Of a stretch of DNA of 64,000 nucleotides, positions 11,123 to 24,679 are shown piece by piece. Position 1 is the stretch's first letter; every line of letters begins with the position of its first letter. The position numbers and the translations under genes were made by a program. The stretch covers positions 1,302,001 to 1,366,000 of the forward strand of contig JAETXT010000005.1 in NCBI GenBank assembly GCA_019188255.1, in the 5' to 3' direction. The notes under the pieces were generated by a model. It worked only from the letters and a program-made list of their open reading frames with translations, made no database searches and had not been told where the DNA came from. The stretch comes from Verticillium longisporum. Taxonomy: Eukaryota > Ascomycota > Sordariomycetes > Glomerellales > Plectosphaerellaceae.

Positions 11123-14100
11123 TAAGCGAAATCGGGGAGGCAGAGCGAGACAGAAATGTGACGTGAGATGATGCGAGATGTGATGAGGAGATTTATTTTG
11201 TATGAGCACCAAGAGGGGGAGAGGCCGACGTGGCTCACTTGAATGGCGGCGATTTGGTCAGAAAGGCCACCACTGCTACCTTTGGTTCAATAGTTGAATG
11301 ACATGATGCGAGAACATCGGATGAATTCTTGTCAGACCATCATGGTGGATTCTGACATGATTTGTCGATTCATAGCAAGGATCCGGTATCACAGCCGAGA
11401 AAAACTCTAATATACGTTTCCACGACTCAGACCATCAACGCTGTTCACGGCTGCGTTTGTCGTCGTGTCAGCCCCAGCACTAATATGTTAGAAAGAAAAA
11501 AAAAAGAGGTGAAACTGCAAAGTCATGTAGACCAGAGTCAGTTTTGTGCCGAGGGAACAAATTCTCATGCGAGGATCACATGTAGCACAAGATTCGGCAG
11601 GGGCACAAGGCCGACGCACGAGATGAGGCTCGACGATCCTCCGCCACGAAATCCCCGCGGCGCCCACACGTCAGGCAACAGACCCTGCCCGTACTGACCA
11701 TTGACAGGCCACCATCGAGGCGAGGCGCTGTGACGGACGATTCTGTCTCGATCCGGGAAATTTTCATGTCGCACGGCGATAGCAAGGCCCGCTGACAAGG
11801 TTGCGAGTCGTCATCACAGACGAAAGGGGGGGATGTCACCTTCCCAGCGAGGTGGGCGAAGGGCGCTCCGCTCAAAGCCCGATAATTGCGATAAACGGCA
11901 TGGATCCCACGATGGCGAGAAGCACGGGGAGTGGAAAAGGCAGAAGAATAAAAAAAAAACCATAAAGAAGGTCATTTCGGTAAGAGTGAGCGGGACGAGA
12001 ATGGGGTCAAGATCTGCGCCAGGCGGCGGTGGGGCAGGCTACGGGGGGCGGGCTACGGGGATGCGGGCGTTTCAGAAGAGACGGGGGGTGTCGGGCCTTT
12101 GATGGGGCATGCGGGCAGCGCGCCCCCCCGGCGTCCACGATGCCAGGTTGGAAGAAGACGAGGCGTCGTCAACGAAACGGCGGCGTGGTCTGCTTTGCTT
12201 GGGGCTGGGTTGTGGCGGGCAGCGCACCGTGCCGGGTGAGCGAGAAGGCTGACTGAAATCTTGCTTGGAAATACAGAAGAGAGCCCGAGCGGCGCGCAAC
12301 TCACGACATGGGAACGGGTATTTTGAGCCCTGGGTCTCTGTAGGAGTTGGCGTGTGGCAGGTCTGAGCGGGCCTGGCGGAGGAGCTGAAATTTCGGATCC
12401 TTATGCCTCTGGCGCTGTCATGGTGTCAAATGAGTGAGGAGAACTTGATGCTTGCCTACCTATAATAACGGGCTGGACTATGGGCGACACTTGGAGACTG
12501 CGAGGATCGGGAGCCTTCTGGAAGCATCACGAGAGAGGCGCCCGCCGGTGCCAGGCATGTGGGCAGGTACCGTGCCAGGATGGCGGCGGGAAAATATGGG
12601 CCTCCCCAAAGAACAAGGAGGCGGAGGGGATGGGCGATGGATGGCACGGTACAAGTAGCAGATCAATGACTCCGGCTCTGGAAAATCAACCCAGCAATGA
12701 ATGGTATGACGATATACATATACATGTACATGTACCTACTGTACAGTAGGCCACCCACTGCCAGAAAACTGCCAACAGACCGGACAGGAGCCTGGCAACG
12801 ATCCACCAAGATGTAGGGATACAGAGATGCAGGTCATGGCTCCACCAGGTGCAGGGAAACAGAATACGGTGATTGGCGAAAGCACGTCCATCACAGGCTA
12901 ATCATCTCGCTTCGTGCGTTGATCTGCGTGCTGGGAATAGAGGGCCAATCAGACATGGCGTGTGCCTGGCACGGTTCCTGAACTAGCGCCGAATGGCGGC
13001 CGTTGGATGCAATTTTGTGAAAATAGGAGCAGTGAGCAGTCCAGGGGGGTTGCGCACAAGGTTCGATGTAGAGAGCCCAGGAACTGGGCAATATGGAATG
13101 ACGGGAGGGGGCTGTTGTAGTTGTAGGTTCTCGACAGAGGACAGAGGCACGTCTCCTTCGGTTTGTGCGGCAAGGCGAGGTTCTTGTCCCAAGTATCATG
13201 GTCTGATGTTTGGTTTGCTGACTTTTGTTTGGTGTTACATAGTACCCGTCTTTGGGTTCGTCCGCTGTTTGACTCTAGGGGCGCATGGACGTTGCGTTCG
13301 CGGCTGGCAGGACAGCGCAGATCCGAAACACAAAGACATTGCCGTCACTCTTTGACGGGACGAACGGCAACGGCCGGCACCTTAACCTACATAGTACCTA
13401 CCTACCTACCACCTACAGTACATGTACCTAATAAGGTAGACAGGTGAAAACTGCCGCAATGTTCGATGCCAACCAGACAGGGAAAGCACCACCTTGCTGG
13501 CAGCTGTTCAGCCAAGGACGGCCCTGCTTCCCTCGAATCCGCCCTGCCGTTTGTGTCTCCCGCCCCCTTCCCTGTTGGTAGTCCCGACCCCTGGTTCTTC
13601 CTGCCAGCTCGCAACCCCCCTCCCTCGCCCTTGGCGCCCCATGCCTGTGCCTGCCTGTGCCTGCCTGTGCCTGCCTGTGCCTGCCCTCCCTCAATCCCTC
13701 GAACAGTGGAATGTCCCTTCCACCGCCCCGGACCTCATCCTTGACCCTCTCCGCCGCCTCCTCCTGCTCCTCCACCTCGCCTCTCCTCTCCTTCTCATCA
13801 CCTCTCCCTCCCTTCCAGGTCCTCGAGCTCACCTCCACCACCACCACCGCGTACGCCGTGTCGAGTCAACTCTCCCTCCAGAACTACATCGTCTAGGTCG
13901 CCCGACGCAACTAGTTGCTCGCCTCTACGTGTAGATTCATCCGTTCTTTCTGCCCCATCCGCCCTGGCCTAGCGCCCATTTTCATTCATTGATTCCACAC
14001 ATTCCAACCATTACACCCAAATACCCGACCATTGACTACACCATTCGTGTCGCTGAGACAATAAGCTCAGCAACCCTTCGGAACAACCCGACGACGACAC

Positions 14101-14409
14101 TCACTCGACGCGCCGCCGCTTCCATTCTTTCTCGCACAGCTCAAGTTCAAGCCATCCCCGTTTACATTCCAAACGGCCGACCTAGCAACCCCGATCTCCC
14201 GTTGAAGCCCGCATACAACCCCAACCACCCGAGAATTGGTTCCCCCGGATTCCCCGACCGCTGATCCTAAACTTCCTTTGACGACCCTGTTGCTGCGAGC
14301 TGGGCAACCGGTCTTCTCGACCTCGTACAACCACCAAGATCGGCACTAACAACAGCAAAGAACATCAACCAACAACAACGAAATCGACCGCCAGTCGGGC
14401 GCTGATACC
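11123..14409. other. 3.3-kb intergenic region with a pyrimidine-rich leader
   Basis: No credible coding sequence. The left part holds the naf1 3' flank. Around 12716-12749 and 13384-13438 there are TACCTA/GTACATGTAC repeats. From about 13500 the plus strand becomes strongly C/T-rich, which is typical of promoters and 5' leaders of filamentous fungi. It probably belongs to the membrane SH3 gene starting at 14410. Confidence 0.5.
13642..13685. repeat. 10-base tandem repeat (TGCCTGTGCC)n
   Basis: About 4.4 tandem copies of a C/T/G-rich 10-base unit within the pyrimidine-rich region upstream of the SH3 membrane gene. Confidence 0.9.
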
Positions 14410-16470
14410 ATGGCGCACTATCACCACCAACATCTCCATGAGAGAGCCGACGACGTCTGGCAGAACGTGGAAAATGCGCTGAACGACCTCAACCCTTTCG
14501 ACAGCAGGGACGAGGACGATGAGGAGGAACCGACCCGTCGCAGTGGAGGTGAGCATCACAGCGCCAGGCTCCCGAATGCGCGGCACCGGATCGCACTCTT
14601 GTTGGCTTCTCATCTAACACCCTCCTAGGCACGACGATCATCCGAACCGTCATCCAAACGCTGCCCGCCGATTTCGGGGGCTCCGTCGCCAGCTATAGGA
14701 CCATCAGGGAGGACGATGACCGCACAACGAGAGCCACCCCGACGACCATCCAGGGCGCCGGCTCCCCCCTCCGCCCGGAACCCAAGTCATCAGCTTCCTC
14801 GCCGTCCAGGGGCGCGACAACAACACGCGAGTCCGCCAAGAAGACCACCACGGCCATCCCTACCGTCATCAGCGAACCCACAAAGACGAACGGCATTCCC
14901 ACCACACTGGCCGTGGCTTCGGATGCGCCTGAAGCTCCCACCCAGCCGAGCAGGGCCATCAACGCCGGCCAAATCACGTCCGCCTCGACGCCTTCTACCA
15001 GTGCGCAAGCCCAGGCGACGGCCAGTCCCGAGCCCAGCGGCGCCGCCAAAGCTGGCATCGCCATCGGCGTCCTTGCCGGTGTTTTCCTGCTCGGTCTCGC
15101 CGTCTTCTTCCTCTTCAACCGCCGCAAGAGACAGGTGGAACGCGAGAGGCTCAACGATGACGACGAGAAGCTTCACAACCCCTTCGCTGCGCCTACATCG
15201 GCCATTGCCGTCGTCGCCGCCGGCGAACGCTCCAACCCACGGGCCCCGCGTATCAGTCTCCGTCCCGTCACCCAGTTTCTGCCAAATCTCAACTTTGACA
15301 AGCGCGCCAGCAAGGGCGCCAACATTGCCATGGCCTCCACTGCTGGTGGTCTGACGCCCAGCCATTCGGCTCATTCTGGCTTCAATGCCTGGGATCGACC
15401 TGCGACCAGCGAGAGCGCCAACCCCAGCAACCCCTTCGGCAACCAGGCCGAGCGCGTGCCCACCCCCATCGCCGAAGAGCCTCTGACACCAGCCGCCGAT
15501 AAGCCACTTCCACCTGGCCCTGGAGCTGTACCTCCCGGTGATGCTTGGTCGGCCCACGCGCCTGCGGCTGCAGCTGCTGGCGCCGCAGTTGCTGCGGGAG
15601 CCGTCGGGGCGGGCCTCGCACGCAAGGGCTCTACGCGGAAGGGCACCCCTAAGGATCTCGATCTCACTCTACCCGCGCCTCTGTCTGTCGTTCCCCCAGC
15701 CCTGCCGGCACTGAATTCAGCATGAACTCCGAAAGCCCTGATCAGCCAAACCCCTCGGGCTCCACTGGTGCTGCTGCTATTGCCGCTGCTGGTGGACCTA
15801 CCAACTCGACTGTTCACCGCGTGCAGCTGGATTTCAAGCCCACCCTGGAAGACGAAATGGGCCTGAGGGCCGGCGAAGTTGTTCGCCTGCTTCACGAATA
15901 TGATTTCGGCTGGGTACGTTGCCAACCTCCATGATATTGAACTCAATTACTGACATGTCTCAGGCGCTCTGCATTCGACTTGATAGATCCTCTCAAGGTG
16001 TTGTGCCCCGGACCTGTCTGTCGGCTCGCCCCGTGAAGCCTCGCCCGCAGAACGGCGGCCCCCGAGGCCCGCCCATCAACGTCGGCCCCCCGCGCGGACC
16101 TGGCCCCAGTCACGGTCCGCGTTCCATGCCTCCTCAAGGTGGCCCGCCTTACCAGAGGCCCACGACCCCTCAAGGCGGCCCTCGCGGTGCTCCCCGCCCC
16201 ATGGGTCCTCCCGGCGGACCTGGCTCTCCGGATGGGCGCCCGATGAGCCCCGCAGGTCCACGCGGCATGAGCCCCGGACCTCGCTCCCAGTCACCCGGGC
16301 CTCGTTTCCAAGGCCCTCCCGGTAGCAGGTCGCAAAGTCCTGCCGGTGCCAACAGGATCCCCCATCCTTCTCGCATGAACCCCAACTCCCCGCCGCGCGA
16401 TTCGCACATGTCCCAAGGTCCTCCGACGGGCCCTGTCGGCCGCAAGCCAGTACCAGGTCAGGCGTATTAA
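14410..16470 (+). CDS. Single-pass membrane protein with SH3 domain (one-base frame break)
   Basis: Exons 14410-14548, 14629-15913 and 15964-16470, with introns of 80 and 50 bases, both with good GT-AG signals. The N-terminal part is Ser/Thr/Pro-rich and begins without a clear signal peptide. One membrane span (GIAIGVLAGVFLLGLAVFF) lies at about residues 188-209, followed by the basic stop-transfer NRRKR. An SH3 domain follows at about 441-500 (VHRVQLDFKP, DEMGLRAGEVVRLLHEYDFGWALC, GVVPRTCL), then a long Pro/Gly/Arg tail with many PxxP-like stretches. The frame breaks at the C5 run 15693-15697. The upstream frame ends shortly after, and the downstream frame continues as SPAGTEFSMNSESP. One added base restores 643 residues. 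SH3 and PxxP together suggest a plasma-membrane or polarity scaffold, but that is inference; I cannot name an orthologue. Confidence 0.85.
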
Positions 16471-17741
16471 ACACGATCCTAATCGTGTAGAGCGCTTCGC
16501 GCCCGTACATACAATCCTTCGCTATGCGGGGGACGGCGGTTTCGGTGGTCTGGCTATAAAAAGGGTGGTGCGTGCATTCTGGACAGCACAAGGGGCAGGC
16601 GTTTTCAGCACCGAAGAGACCATTCCAGCATTCGCCTGGGACTCTTGACGACGAATCCTACGACATAGGAACAACGACATATTATACTATTCCCGACACT
16701 CTCTCACTCACGATTCTTTCTCTGGTATATTCTTTGCCGGCCCCACCTCGTGGCGGCTGCTTCTTCTCTCTCATTCATCCTCTTCTCTTTCTTACTTTTT
16801 TTTCGTACCGCGGAGTCTTCCGCTCTGCCTGGATGGATTCCTTTTGACTTTCAGAACTGGATCGCGCAAGCCTAGTGCTTAATGTGTATTCGGTGATCAG
16901 GAGAGACCTGCCTGGTGCTGGCTGGCTGAGATGGAATAGGGAAGCGTATGATGCCATTTTGTCATGTTTGGATATGGCTTTGGAGGAAGGCAAGGGTGAA
17001 GTAGGGGTTGTGGGGGGGGGGAGGTTGGCCTGCGGAGGGAAGGTTAGACAGACTAGAGCTTCAATGGTTCGCCATGAGGTCAACACTAGGTAGACAATGA
17101 TCACTCGTATCATAAGGTTTACTTGCAGAGTGATGGTTTTTTCATGTGTCCGTTCTTCGATCCTTCTGCACTGAATGCCCGACCATGAGCAACGATTTCT
17201 TCTGTCGCAAAGAGCCCGTCAGCTGGCTCCTTAGATGTCACTTGCCCGAGCAGCGAAAGCCAGTCCAGTTGATACTCGAAATTTACCTCCAGTCCCCCGT
17301 CCCTTGGTGATAAATGGCATGTAGCACGAATGCAGCGTTGCAGCAGCTAAGACTAGAAGTTCCAACGACATCCAAGACGATTTCTCCCGCTCTTTTCCTA
17401 CAGCAATCATGTTGACCGAGGACTGTGCCAAGCATCTACACGCCAACAAATATTCTTCGTCCTCCTCTTTCGGTTCAAGAGGGGCTTAAACCATGCGGCA
17501 TTGCACTTTCAGTTGGCTAAGCCTCATAATCCTCGAGCCAACGGCCTGCCAAGATTGCTATCTACTCCGCGAGACAGCTGGTCATGTTGTGGAGGGATTC
17601 TTAGAAAGCTACTCAGGCATCACGTCGCTCATTATTGAGCCATTCCCCAACCTATGTATCCTGGTTGGACGTTGGCTTCGGCCCTTTTTACACAAACTGT
17701 AAAAAATCAAGTCGACTTGCCCCAGATTCCACACGTCCGCC
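16471..17741. other. Intergenic, 1.3 kb
   Basis: 3' flank of the SH3 gene and upstream region of the small gene at 17742. It includes a G10 run near 17014-17023. No gene is supported. Confidence 0.5.
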
Positions 17742-18164
17742 ATGGGTACCAACGACACCCAACCCCTTGGCGATGTACCACCCGGAGCGCCTCAGCACAC
17801 CTGCTACCCAAGCCAAAGCTGGACACGCGACGGCCACCCCATCGTCGACGGCAAGTACCACGACCTCACCGCCAACGAAATCAAGACGCACACCGGCCTC
17901 GTCCACGGAGGCCCGCCCTCGACGTCCGTGTACTGGCAGAACCGCGCCCCCGTCCGCCGCCCCGATCAGCTCGTCGCCATGGGCGCGGTGAGCAGGCACA
18001 AGGCGACCGAGTACCTCGTGCGGGTGGGCGAGATGCTCAGGGCGGGAATGTGCACGGTTACGTCGCTTAATGCGACGGAGTTTGCGGTCAATGTCATTGT
18101 GTTGACCGAAGCGTCTGTGGAGGAGTTTTCGGCCCTTTTGCGAGAGAGCGGGCTGTTGCCGTAG
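17742..18164 (+). CDS. Small protein of unknown function (140 aa)
   Basis: A single-exon frame with a near-ideal fungal start context (CCGCCATGG). I do not recognise a family. There is no signal peptide or membrane span. The N-terminal half is polar (QSWTRDGHPIVDGKYHDLTANEI), followed by HGGPPSTSVYWQNRAPVRRPDQL. The C-terminal part looks like a small alpha/beta fold (ATEYLVRVGEMLRAGMCTVTSL, partly quoted; NVIVLTEASVEEFSALLRESG). The balanced composition and strong codon bias relative to the flanking desert suggest a real gene rather than chance. It stands alone at the edge of a 10-kb gene-poor region, so context says nothing about its role. Confidence 0.65.
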   Translation: MGTNDTQPLGDVPPGAPQHTCYPSQSWTRDGHPIVDGKYHDLTANEIKTHTGLVHGGPPSTSVYWQNRAPVRRPDQLVAMGAVSRHKATEYLVRVGEMLRAGMCTVTSLNATEFAVNVIVLTEASVEEFSALLRESGLLP

Positions 18165-19950
18165 TCTCGAGAGCATTGGGCTCGTCTTGTTGGAGCTGGA
18201 TGTTTAGCTTGTCTGTATATTTCTTCGGCAGGAGTAGTGTCGTCTCTGTCCTGCCGAAGACCTTGTGCAGAGCGCAGGATGGTGTAGGGAACATCTTGAG
18301 ATTTGACTGATTCCTCTATCGGAATATCCCCCTCGCAGCTAGTTCGATCCCCTCTCTGGTGTGTACAGCTTTTGTACCCTGGTTATATACCACGAACTAG
18401 ATTTAGCATTTGTCTTTCATTTCGGCAGCGTACGAGTCGAACTCGAACCTGGCAAGGACGTATCGGAAGTCCTCATCTGTAGGCTTGATCCTTCCAGCTT
18501 AATAGCTGAGCAGCGCCTTAGATATTACCCAGGCAACTGTGGTCAGTTGTAAAAGGACTTCGAGGCCCCTATCGTACATTTTAATTGAGTGGTGTACGTG
18601 GGTTCAAGTCGCTAGGTACATGAGGCAGGTCTGGCCTTGACATGGGCATAGTGGCCATTTTCTCGTGTGTCATCTGTGCAGATTATCGGAGACAATGGAT
18701 AGCTTGGCTACCCTGACGGGTCCCAAAACTGATGCGAGGGTTGGCTTTTTGGAACTATGGCTCTTGGGGCCTAAAAACACCTTCTCGTTGAGACTCTGCG
18801 TAGGGGATTATCTTCACGATATTGAACCTGGCAGCCAGGTTGTTGATATGGATCAGGTGTCACGGGTTGGGTCCTGTGTTAGCATGGGACAAACTGCTGC
18901 ATACATCGTCACCCGTGCGCATACCGGAATAGTAGCGCATCAGAGACGCAAAGTCCCAGCGAAATTGCAGCGTATTGAGGCCGGGAACGCACGACCTCCT
19001 GAGCAAGGAGGCTACGGACACTGCACGTCTCCCTTCCCTTGTCTTTTATCTGGAAGAATAAATTGTCAGTCTCACTTGCTCTCGCCCGCCTGTGACTAGC
19101 CCTTTGATACTAGTGAACAAACATAGCGGAGATGGAAGGACTTGCTTTTCGAGGAAATGAAAGCTTCAAGAGTGGCTTGAAGACCGAAGCGGATGCGAGA
19201 GGCGACAAGACTTCTTCCCAGCCTTGAACCCCCCTTCTTATAGATCTTTTGTTATACGAAAGGCTCAACACCAGGAGAGGGAGGAGGGGTTTACTTCCAG
19301 CCTCTGTCTGCTTATGATGAGTCGGCAAAGCCATGACATCCATAACAACCGCCCGTGATGTTCATATGGACTTGAGCATCGATGAAACGCTCATGGGATC
19401 GCCTTGTTATAAAGCTCGGCAAAGGCAGACGCGGTTGTTAACCATAATCAACGAGCTTTGCCGGGTAGAACCCATTTTCAGGACCTGAGGGAACCGTGAG
19501 ACCAGCAGGGGACTGCCTGGTAATTGGGCCCAGAAGTCAGGTGGAGAGATCGCGGGCAGTGAAGAAGTAGTTGTAATGAAGGCAGTTGGACCAGAGTTTA
19601 CGGAAGGGCACCGGTTGTTTACCCCTAGGAACTAACAGTTGATGCCTTCACTACTTGTAAGACTCCATTGCCATATATATGCAAATGTGTATTGTTGTTG
19701 TAGATGCGTACTGTTCCGTGTGGGTAGGGAATTTGTTCGTACGCAGAAGAGAAGGTGATTCATTGTTAAATCGCCCCTACTAGAATATTGTCTTATCGAA
19801 CAATGGGAAACTGTTCGTTGAGCGTTTAAACCAAAGAACCATGTCTACTATGATATCAAAATGTGCTCCCAAAAAACGAGTCTGCATCCCAGTAGTGATG
19901 AGTGCCCACGATCATCCGAGGCAAGATAGAGGCAAGCATTCCGTCAAGAA

Positions 19951-20004
19951 CATGTTCAAGTTCTTCGTTCGACCTGTCATGTTCAAGTTCTTCGTTCGAC
20001 CTGT
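19951..20004. repeat. Perfect 27-base tandem duplication
   Basis: Two adjacent identical 27-base copies (19951-19977 and 19978-20004), each containing TTCAAGTTCTTCGTTCGACC. The length is a multiple of three, so a plus-strand frame stays open across it. I do not think that frame is a gene. Confidence 0.95.
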
Positions 20005-23000
20005 CACCAGCGACACTGCTCGTCCAGCGAACAGGATGCGGTCTCCCTCCTAGGACCCTATACGAACATCATGCACCCAAAAACACCCCTCAACAGCACG
20101 GAACGGATACCGCGTCACTAACAAAAGAACAATGCAAAGGATCGGTCCACCTTTGTGGCCCAATATCAAGTGCAGCCGTCACTCAGGCATAGGGTTACAG
20201 CACGAAGGCTCCAGTTGGACGGTCAGCTCCACGCTCCTGCGCCGGGACACGGCAGCCCTGCCGCACCCCGCGCGCCCACCAGGAACTCCAAGCAGCCAAA
20301 AGGAACAGCCACCGTGCACCAGCGCACGTCGTGCTGTGGTTGATGTAACATCCCCTGAGCGATCGAATAAGGGATCTGCTTCCGCTGGATAGTGCTCGAC
20401 AGGCAATTGGCGTCCATCAAACGACTTTGCCTCAGCTGATCGCCGCTGTTGGGAGATGCACATCCAGATTGATCCCCCCTCCCCGCGGGGTCGCGGAGCG
20501 ACGATATGCAGAGCCGTGTTGCCCCTGGCGCAAGGGGGTCATCTATTTTTTTTTTATCTCTCCGAATGGGGAGGCTCCCGAAATGGGAATGGTCCTGCTC
20601 GTCTGTCACCTGAATTTTCTTCGTTAGACGTAGCACGCAACCGAGGACGTCACGACGTGATTCCCTGATCGGCGCGAGATGGGCATGGTGACCATGACCG
20701 GCCCAGCGGAGCCGGGCACAGAGCCGTAACAAGAAGGACCATGAGAGCCTTGACAATGGGCGACAGTCTCGATAGTTTGGATCGACAGTCCGGGCCAAGG
20801 CGCACGACTCATCCAGAACGCTTCGTTGCTAGTTAGCTCGGCGAACATGGATGGTACCCTCGGCACATGGCTGGCAGGGGATGCTTCACTCACCGACACG
20901 AGCAGGGACGCTTAGAAAAACAACTTCAGGAAATGGATCGACAAAGCCTCGCGCCCTCAGTCTCGCGCCCTCAGTCTCGCACCGAACAGCATCTCAGCCT
21001 CGAGACTGGCGGCCTTCTATTCTGCCCAGGAGGCGTTGGGTCCAAACGCCGGCGTCATCGAGTCGATGTGCTTGACAGAATCTTCTCGATGATACTTGCA
21101 CGCCTCTCGACAATCGGTCCCCTGATCAGGGAGGCGAGGCGGGTCATCAGACCCCAGCAGGCATCGCCCGAAAGCAACGGCGCGCGGGGATAAATGCCCC
21201 GGCTAAATTCGAGTCTCAGGCCTTGCGAAGTGGGCTCGCGTGTCTGGGCACCCACCCTGGCCGTCTAGCTGGACCTGGAACAGGCATGTGAGTGAGCCTC
21301 GAATGAACCGAATGTTGCCTTGAATCTGTAAATGACTTCGGCAAGCTACAAGAGCACGCTGGTCCATCTGGTAGCGCCGGAGGAGAGTGTTTATTTTGGC
21401 ATAGCCAGAGACAAGCCTGATGAGGGGCGCCGGCGCCATTGTGTAGCAATATTGATGAGCAGTCATCAGCCAGCCTGGACTGTTTCAACGCTCGCCTCGA
21501 TTTCCAGGCCTGCGTGCCAGCTTTGATCCGTCCCCAGTACCAGGGAATGCATACTTGGCTTAAATGGTACATTGAACTGATTTTGATGCCTCGAGCTGGT
21601 TTGCATGAGTTGATGAGCGTGCCCGACAGCTAGATAAAGCATTGATGTTGCCAAAACTCAGCTCGGTGGTCGAACTTGGCTGGTGAAGAGAGTGGATCTG
21701 GGGTCTGACCTGCAACGCCTTCGCCTTTAAATCGAACGATGAATGTGCTAGTCAACAAAGGAGGACGCGGGATTGCTTGATTCCCCCTTTCGAATTTCCC
21801 GTTGTCACAGAGGAGTTTGTATAGCGCGGTGTACTTCGTAAGTCTCGGTGTAGAGATCGAATGGAGCCTCTAACAGAGATGAATGGACAGATCCATGTTT
21901 CCCAAAACGTCGACGAGCATCATGCACCACTGTGCCCCGGCTAGGACCCTTCGCCTTGGAAGGCTATGAGCTGAGCCCATCTCAACTGAGGCAAGATGAG
22001 ATGGGTACTTCACTAGGATTTATCCGGCACGTGGCTAATATATTGACTGCTCCAAGCCCGGTCGGGTGTTCCACGTCGCCGGTACACCCCATGAAGTGCT
22101 GGTGGCAATCCAAAGACTTTTGGTAAAGCCCTGTAGTCTGTGAAATGCGCCTGTGGCAGGAGCAAGAACAACTTTTATCCCTTCCGCACCAGGTGGCACC
22201 GCCGGATGTGTGTGAACACCTCAATCCTTTATGTGTCTGACTAGATGCCCTTTCTTTGGTGCAGCCTTGGGTGGTTAGTAGGCGTCGCTACCGGATCAGG
22301 GGCTTGTCTGGGCGAGGCACACCGGAAAAGAGTAGAGTCGTTGCCTGCGTCGTATCAGTACACTTTTGACTCAAGAGACTCGCGAACAGGATACTGAACC
22401 TTCGGGCGAGGTGTGGATGCTTGTCGTGTGTCGCACTGCATTGTTGCCACCCTGCTTTGCCCAATCCATAGTCAAAGCTAGCTACATATTATTTGGGACG
22501 TCGTAGGAGACCTGATGATCAATTCGTACCCCGAGACAAGGAGTTAGGAATAGGAAGGATGAGCCATCCCTTTCCAATCCATATGTCAACCACAGCGCAG
22601 AATACCAGTGGCGAGAAGTAGGTGGGAGGACGGAACTTTCTGGCCGAGACCCAAAGGGGATGTGTTACACATATTGGCCTCGTACCATGTTTGTGATGGT
22701 AGCTTTGCGGTACGACCATGACGCACGTTGCGCGTCTACGAGGTTAATCGTGTACAGGGAGGGAGCGGCTGCACCTTTCCCAAGTATTTGAGCATCACAC
22801 CTGCAGCGCTAGAGGACCCTGTTAGGGCGGCTAGCGACTTGACTGTGAAAGACAGAACCGCATGGGGTTGGAATCTGGGGAAGCTTGTGTGCTGGGGAAA
22901 TCTCATCGGGCTGCACATGCTCATCGTCCCGTGCCGTCTGGAGTAGACGCGTGGAACGGGAGGCAAATCCGACTGATAGACGGTATGTAACTTGTTGAAT

Positions 23001-24679
23001 GACGCTTCCTTGAGAACTAGTTGCCTTTACGATCTTCCGAGGCATCAATGTGGTTAGGCGACGTATCTGAGGCGGATATCACGACATAGACGCTGTTGAC
23101 GTGCGTTCTGTGTAGTCAAAAACCATCTAGATCCAGGAATGAGACGCAAACCCTCTGCAAGATGGTGCTGTGGAAACGGGGAGAGTTGTATATCATTACA
23201 ATGTGAGTGTGGTCTGCTGTCACGCATCTTTGACCCAGACTGTGCACGGAGACACTCCAGCACTGAGTCTTCATCTGTGGCTGATGGATGGTGACGGAGG
23301 TTGGATGCACGAATAGGAGGCTGGCCCGAGCTGATGCCGCTAACCCTCGTGGGATTTCGGACCGACGGCCGCTGACGGGCGCGGTGCCGCCTGCGTCACC
23401 GGTCAAAGCATGGTTGGACGACCAATCCAGGGGTGGAGCTGGTCTACACAGTCATCCTGGTGCCTATGTTCTTGTACTTTGCTGGCTGGCGCCTCAAACG
23501 TCATGTTCGATTACGAAATGCTGAGTGGGAATGCCTAGTAAGGGCACGGAGCGTACAGCCACCTGCGAGGGATCCAGGGGACGTTCGACAGCGACGCATC
23601 ATGAGCTGGACCAGAATCAGGAGCTACGGGCGCTGAAGCGGCACGGAGGGGGGAGTGCCCATCGGTTGATTGGCAAAGGTGGTCTCGTACTGCGTGTCTG
23701 TCAGGCAGCCTTTCCATGACCCTCTCAACAATCAAACCCTGAGTATCGACGCCCTCAGGGTTGGGTGATGCCCCCATGGTTGAGGGAATTCCGAGTTATT
23801 AGAACCGCAGTGTGCGAGGTTTTGGAAGGCGTCGCTGAAGATGTTCTGGCCTGAAGCCTCCAGACTTTGAATTGAGTGGTGATTGGGGTCGCATCTGGTT
23901 GCCCCGTCGAAATGAGGGGATTGCATTGGCGGCGCGCGAAGTCTGCATGTTGGCCTGTTGTCTAATGTGTGGTGGTGCGGAGGACTGGAGCCGTGGAGCT
24001 CTGGGAGCTTGCCAGGACGCATGATGAGTGGCCGAGAACGCCAGAAAGGTCGCAGCCGGATTGTAGCGAGATGTGGAGGGAGATGGCATGCGATGCGGGC
24101 GAATGAAGTGGCGAGTACGCTGCGGTCCAAGGGAAGACTGGTTGGGGCCTTTGGAACAGTACCTCTGGGTACAGGGCATCGCAGACAGGGAGTGAGCCCA
24201 GCACCCTCCATGCTGATCACTTGGTTAACTCGAAATGTTGCAGCGACTGGAAACCTAGCTCTCACCTGGCCTGCCTGACCTGACCGACACGAGCGACTCA
24301 ACACCTGCACGAGGGACGTCTCTTGCAACGAGACAGAGGTGTTTCCCTTCTTTGCTTGCTCGGCGGCTTTCTTTCTCCATGGATGTGAATGGGCTTGTCG
24401 GATACAGGCCAATCAACGCAAGTTCCTGCAGACGGGGTCGATCCCTTTGGCCCGGCCAAGCGTGTGAATGATGTGGCGTGGGTGGCCTTCCCAAGTCAAT
24501 TTCCTGATGCTGGAAAGTTTGGTTCTGACAAGTCCTTCGTTTCGGGCAAAGTTCTCCTTACGGCGAGCGGGATCCTGGTGATGCATGGAGGATGTCGACA
24601 AGCAAAGCTGCCTAGGTAGTCCTTGACTTGTGGTGTAGCAAATCAATGGCACAATCTTACGAAAACAAATCAGTCTACC

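Noticed and set aside
18422..18545. tRNA-like pieces on the minus strand (TAAGGCGCT, GGTTCGAGTTC)
   Set aside because: The acceptor and T stems do not pair and the anticodon loop has the wrong size, so it is not a functional tRNA and only weakly a relic.
18990..19020. A 5-bp stem with a 7-base loop resembling an anticodon arm (GCT)
   Set aside because: The base after the anticodon is C, and no D arm, T arm or acceptor stem can be formed around it.
23732..24412. A 226-residue minus-strand open frame in the desert
   Set aside because: No domain, and a comparable frame exists on the opposite strand; biased by composition.
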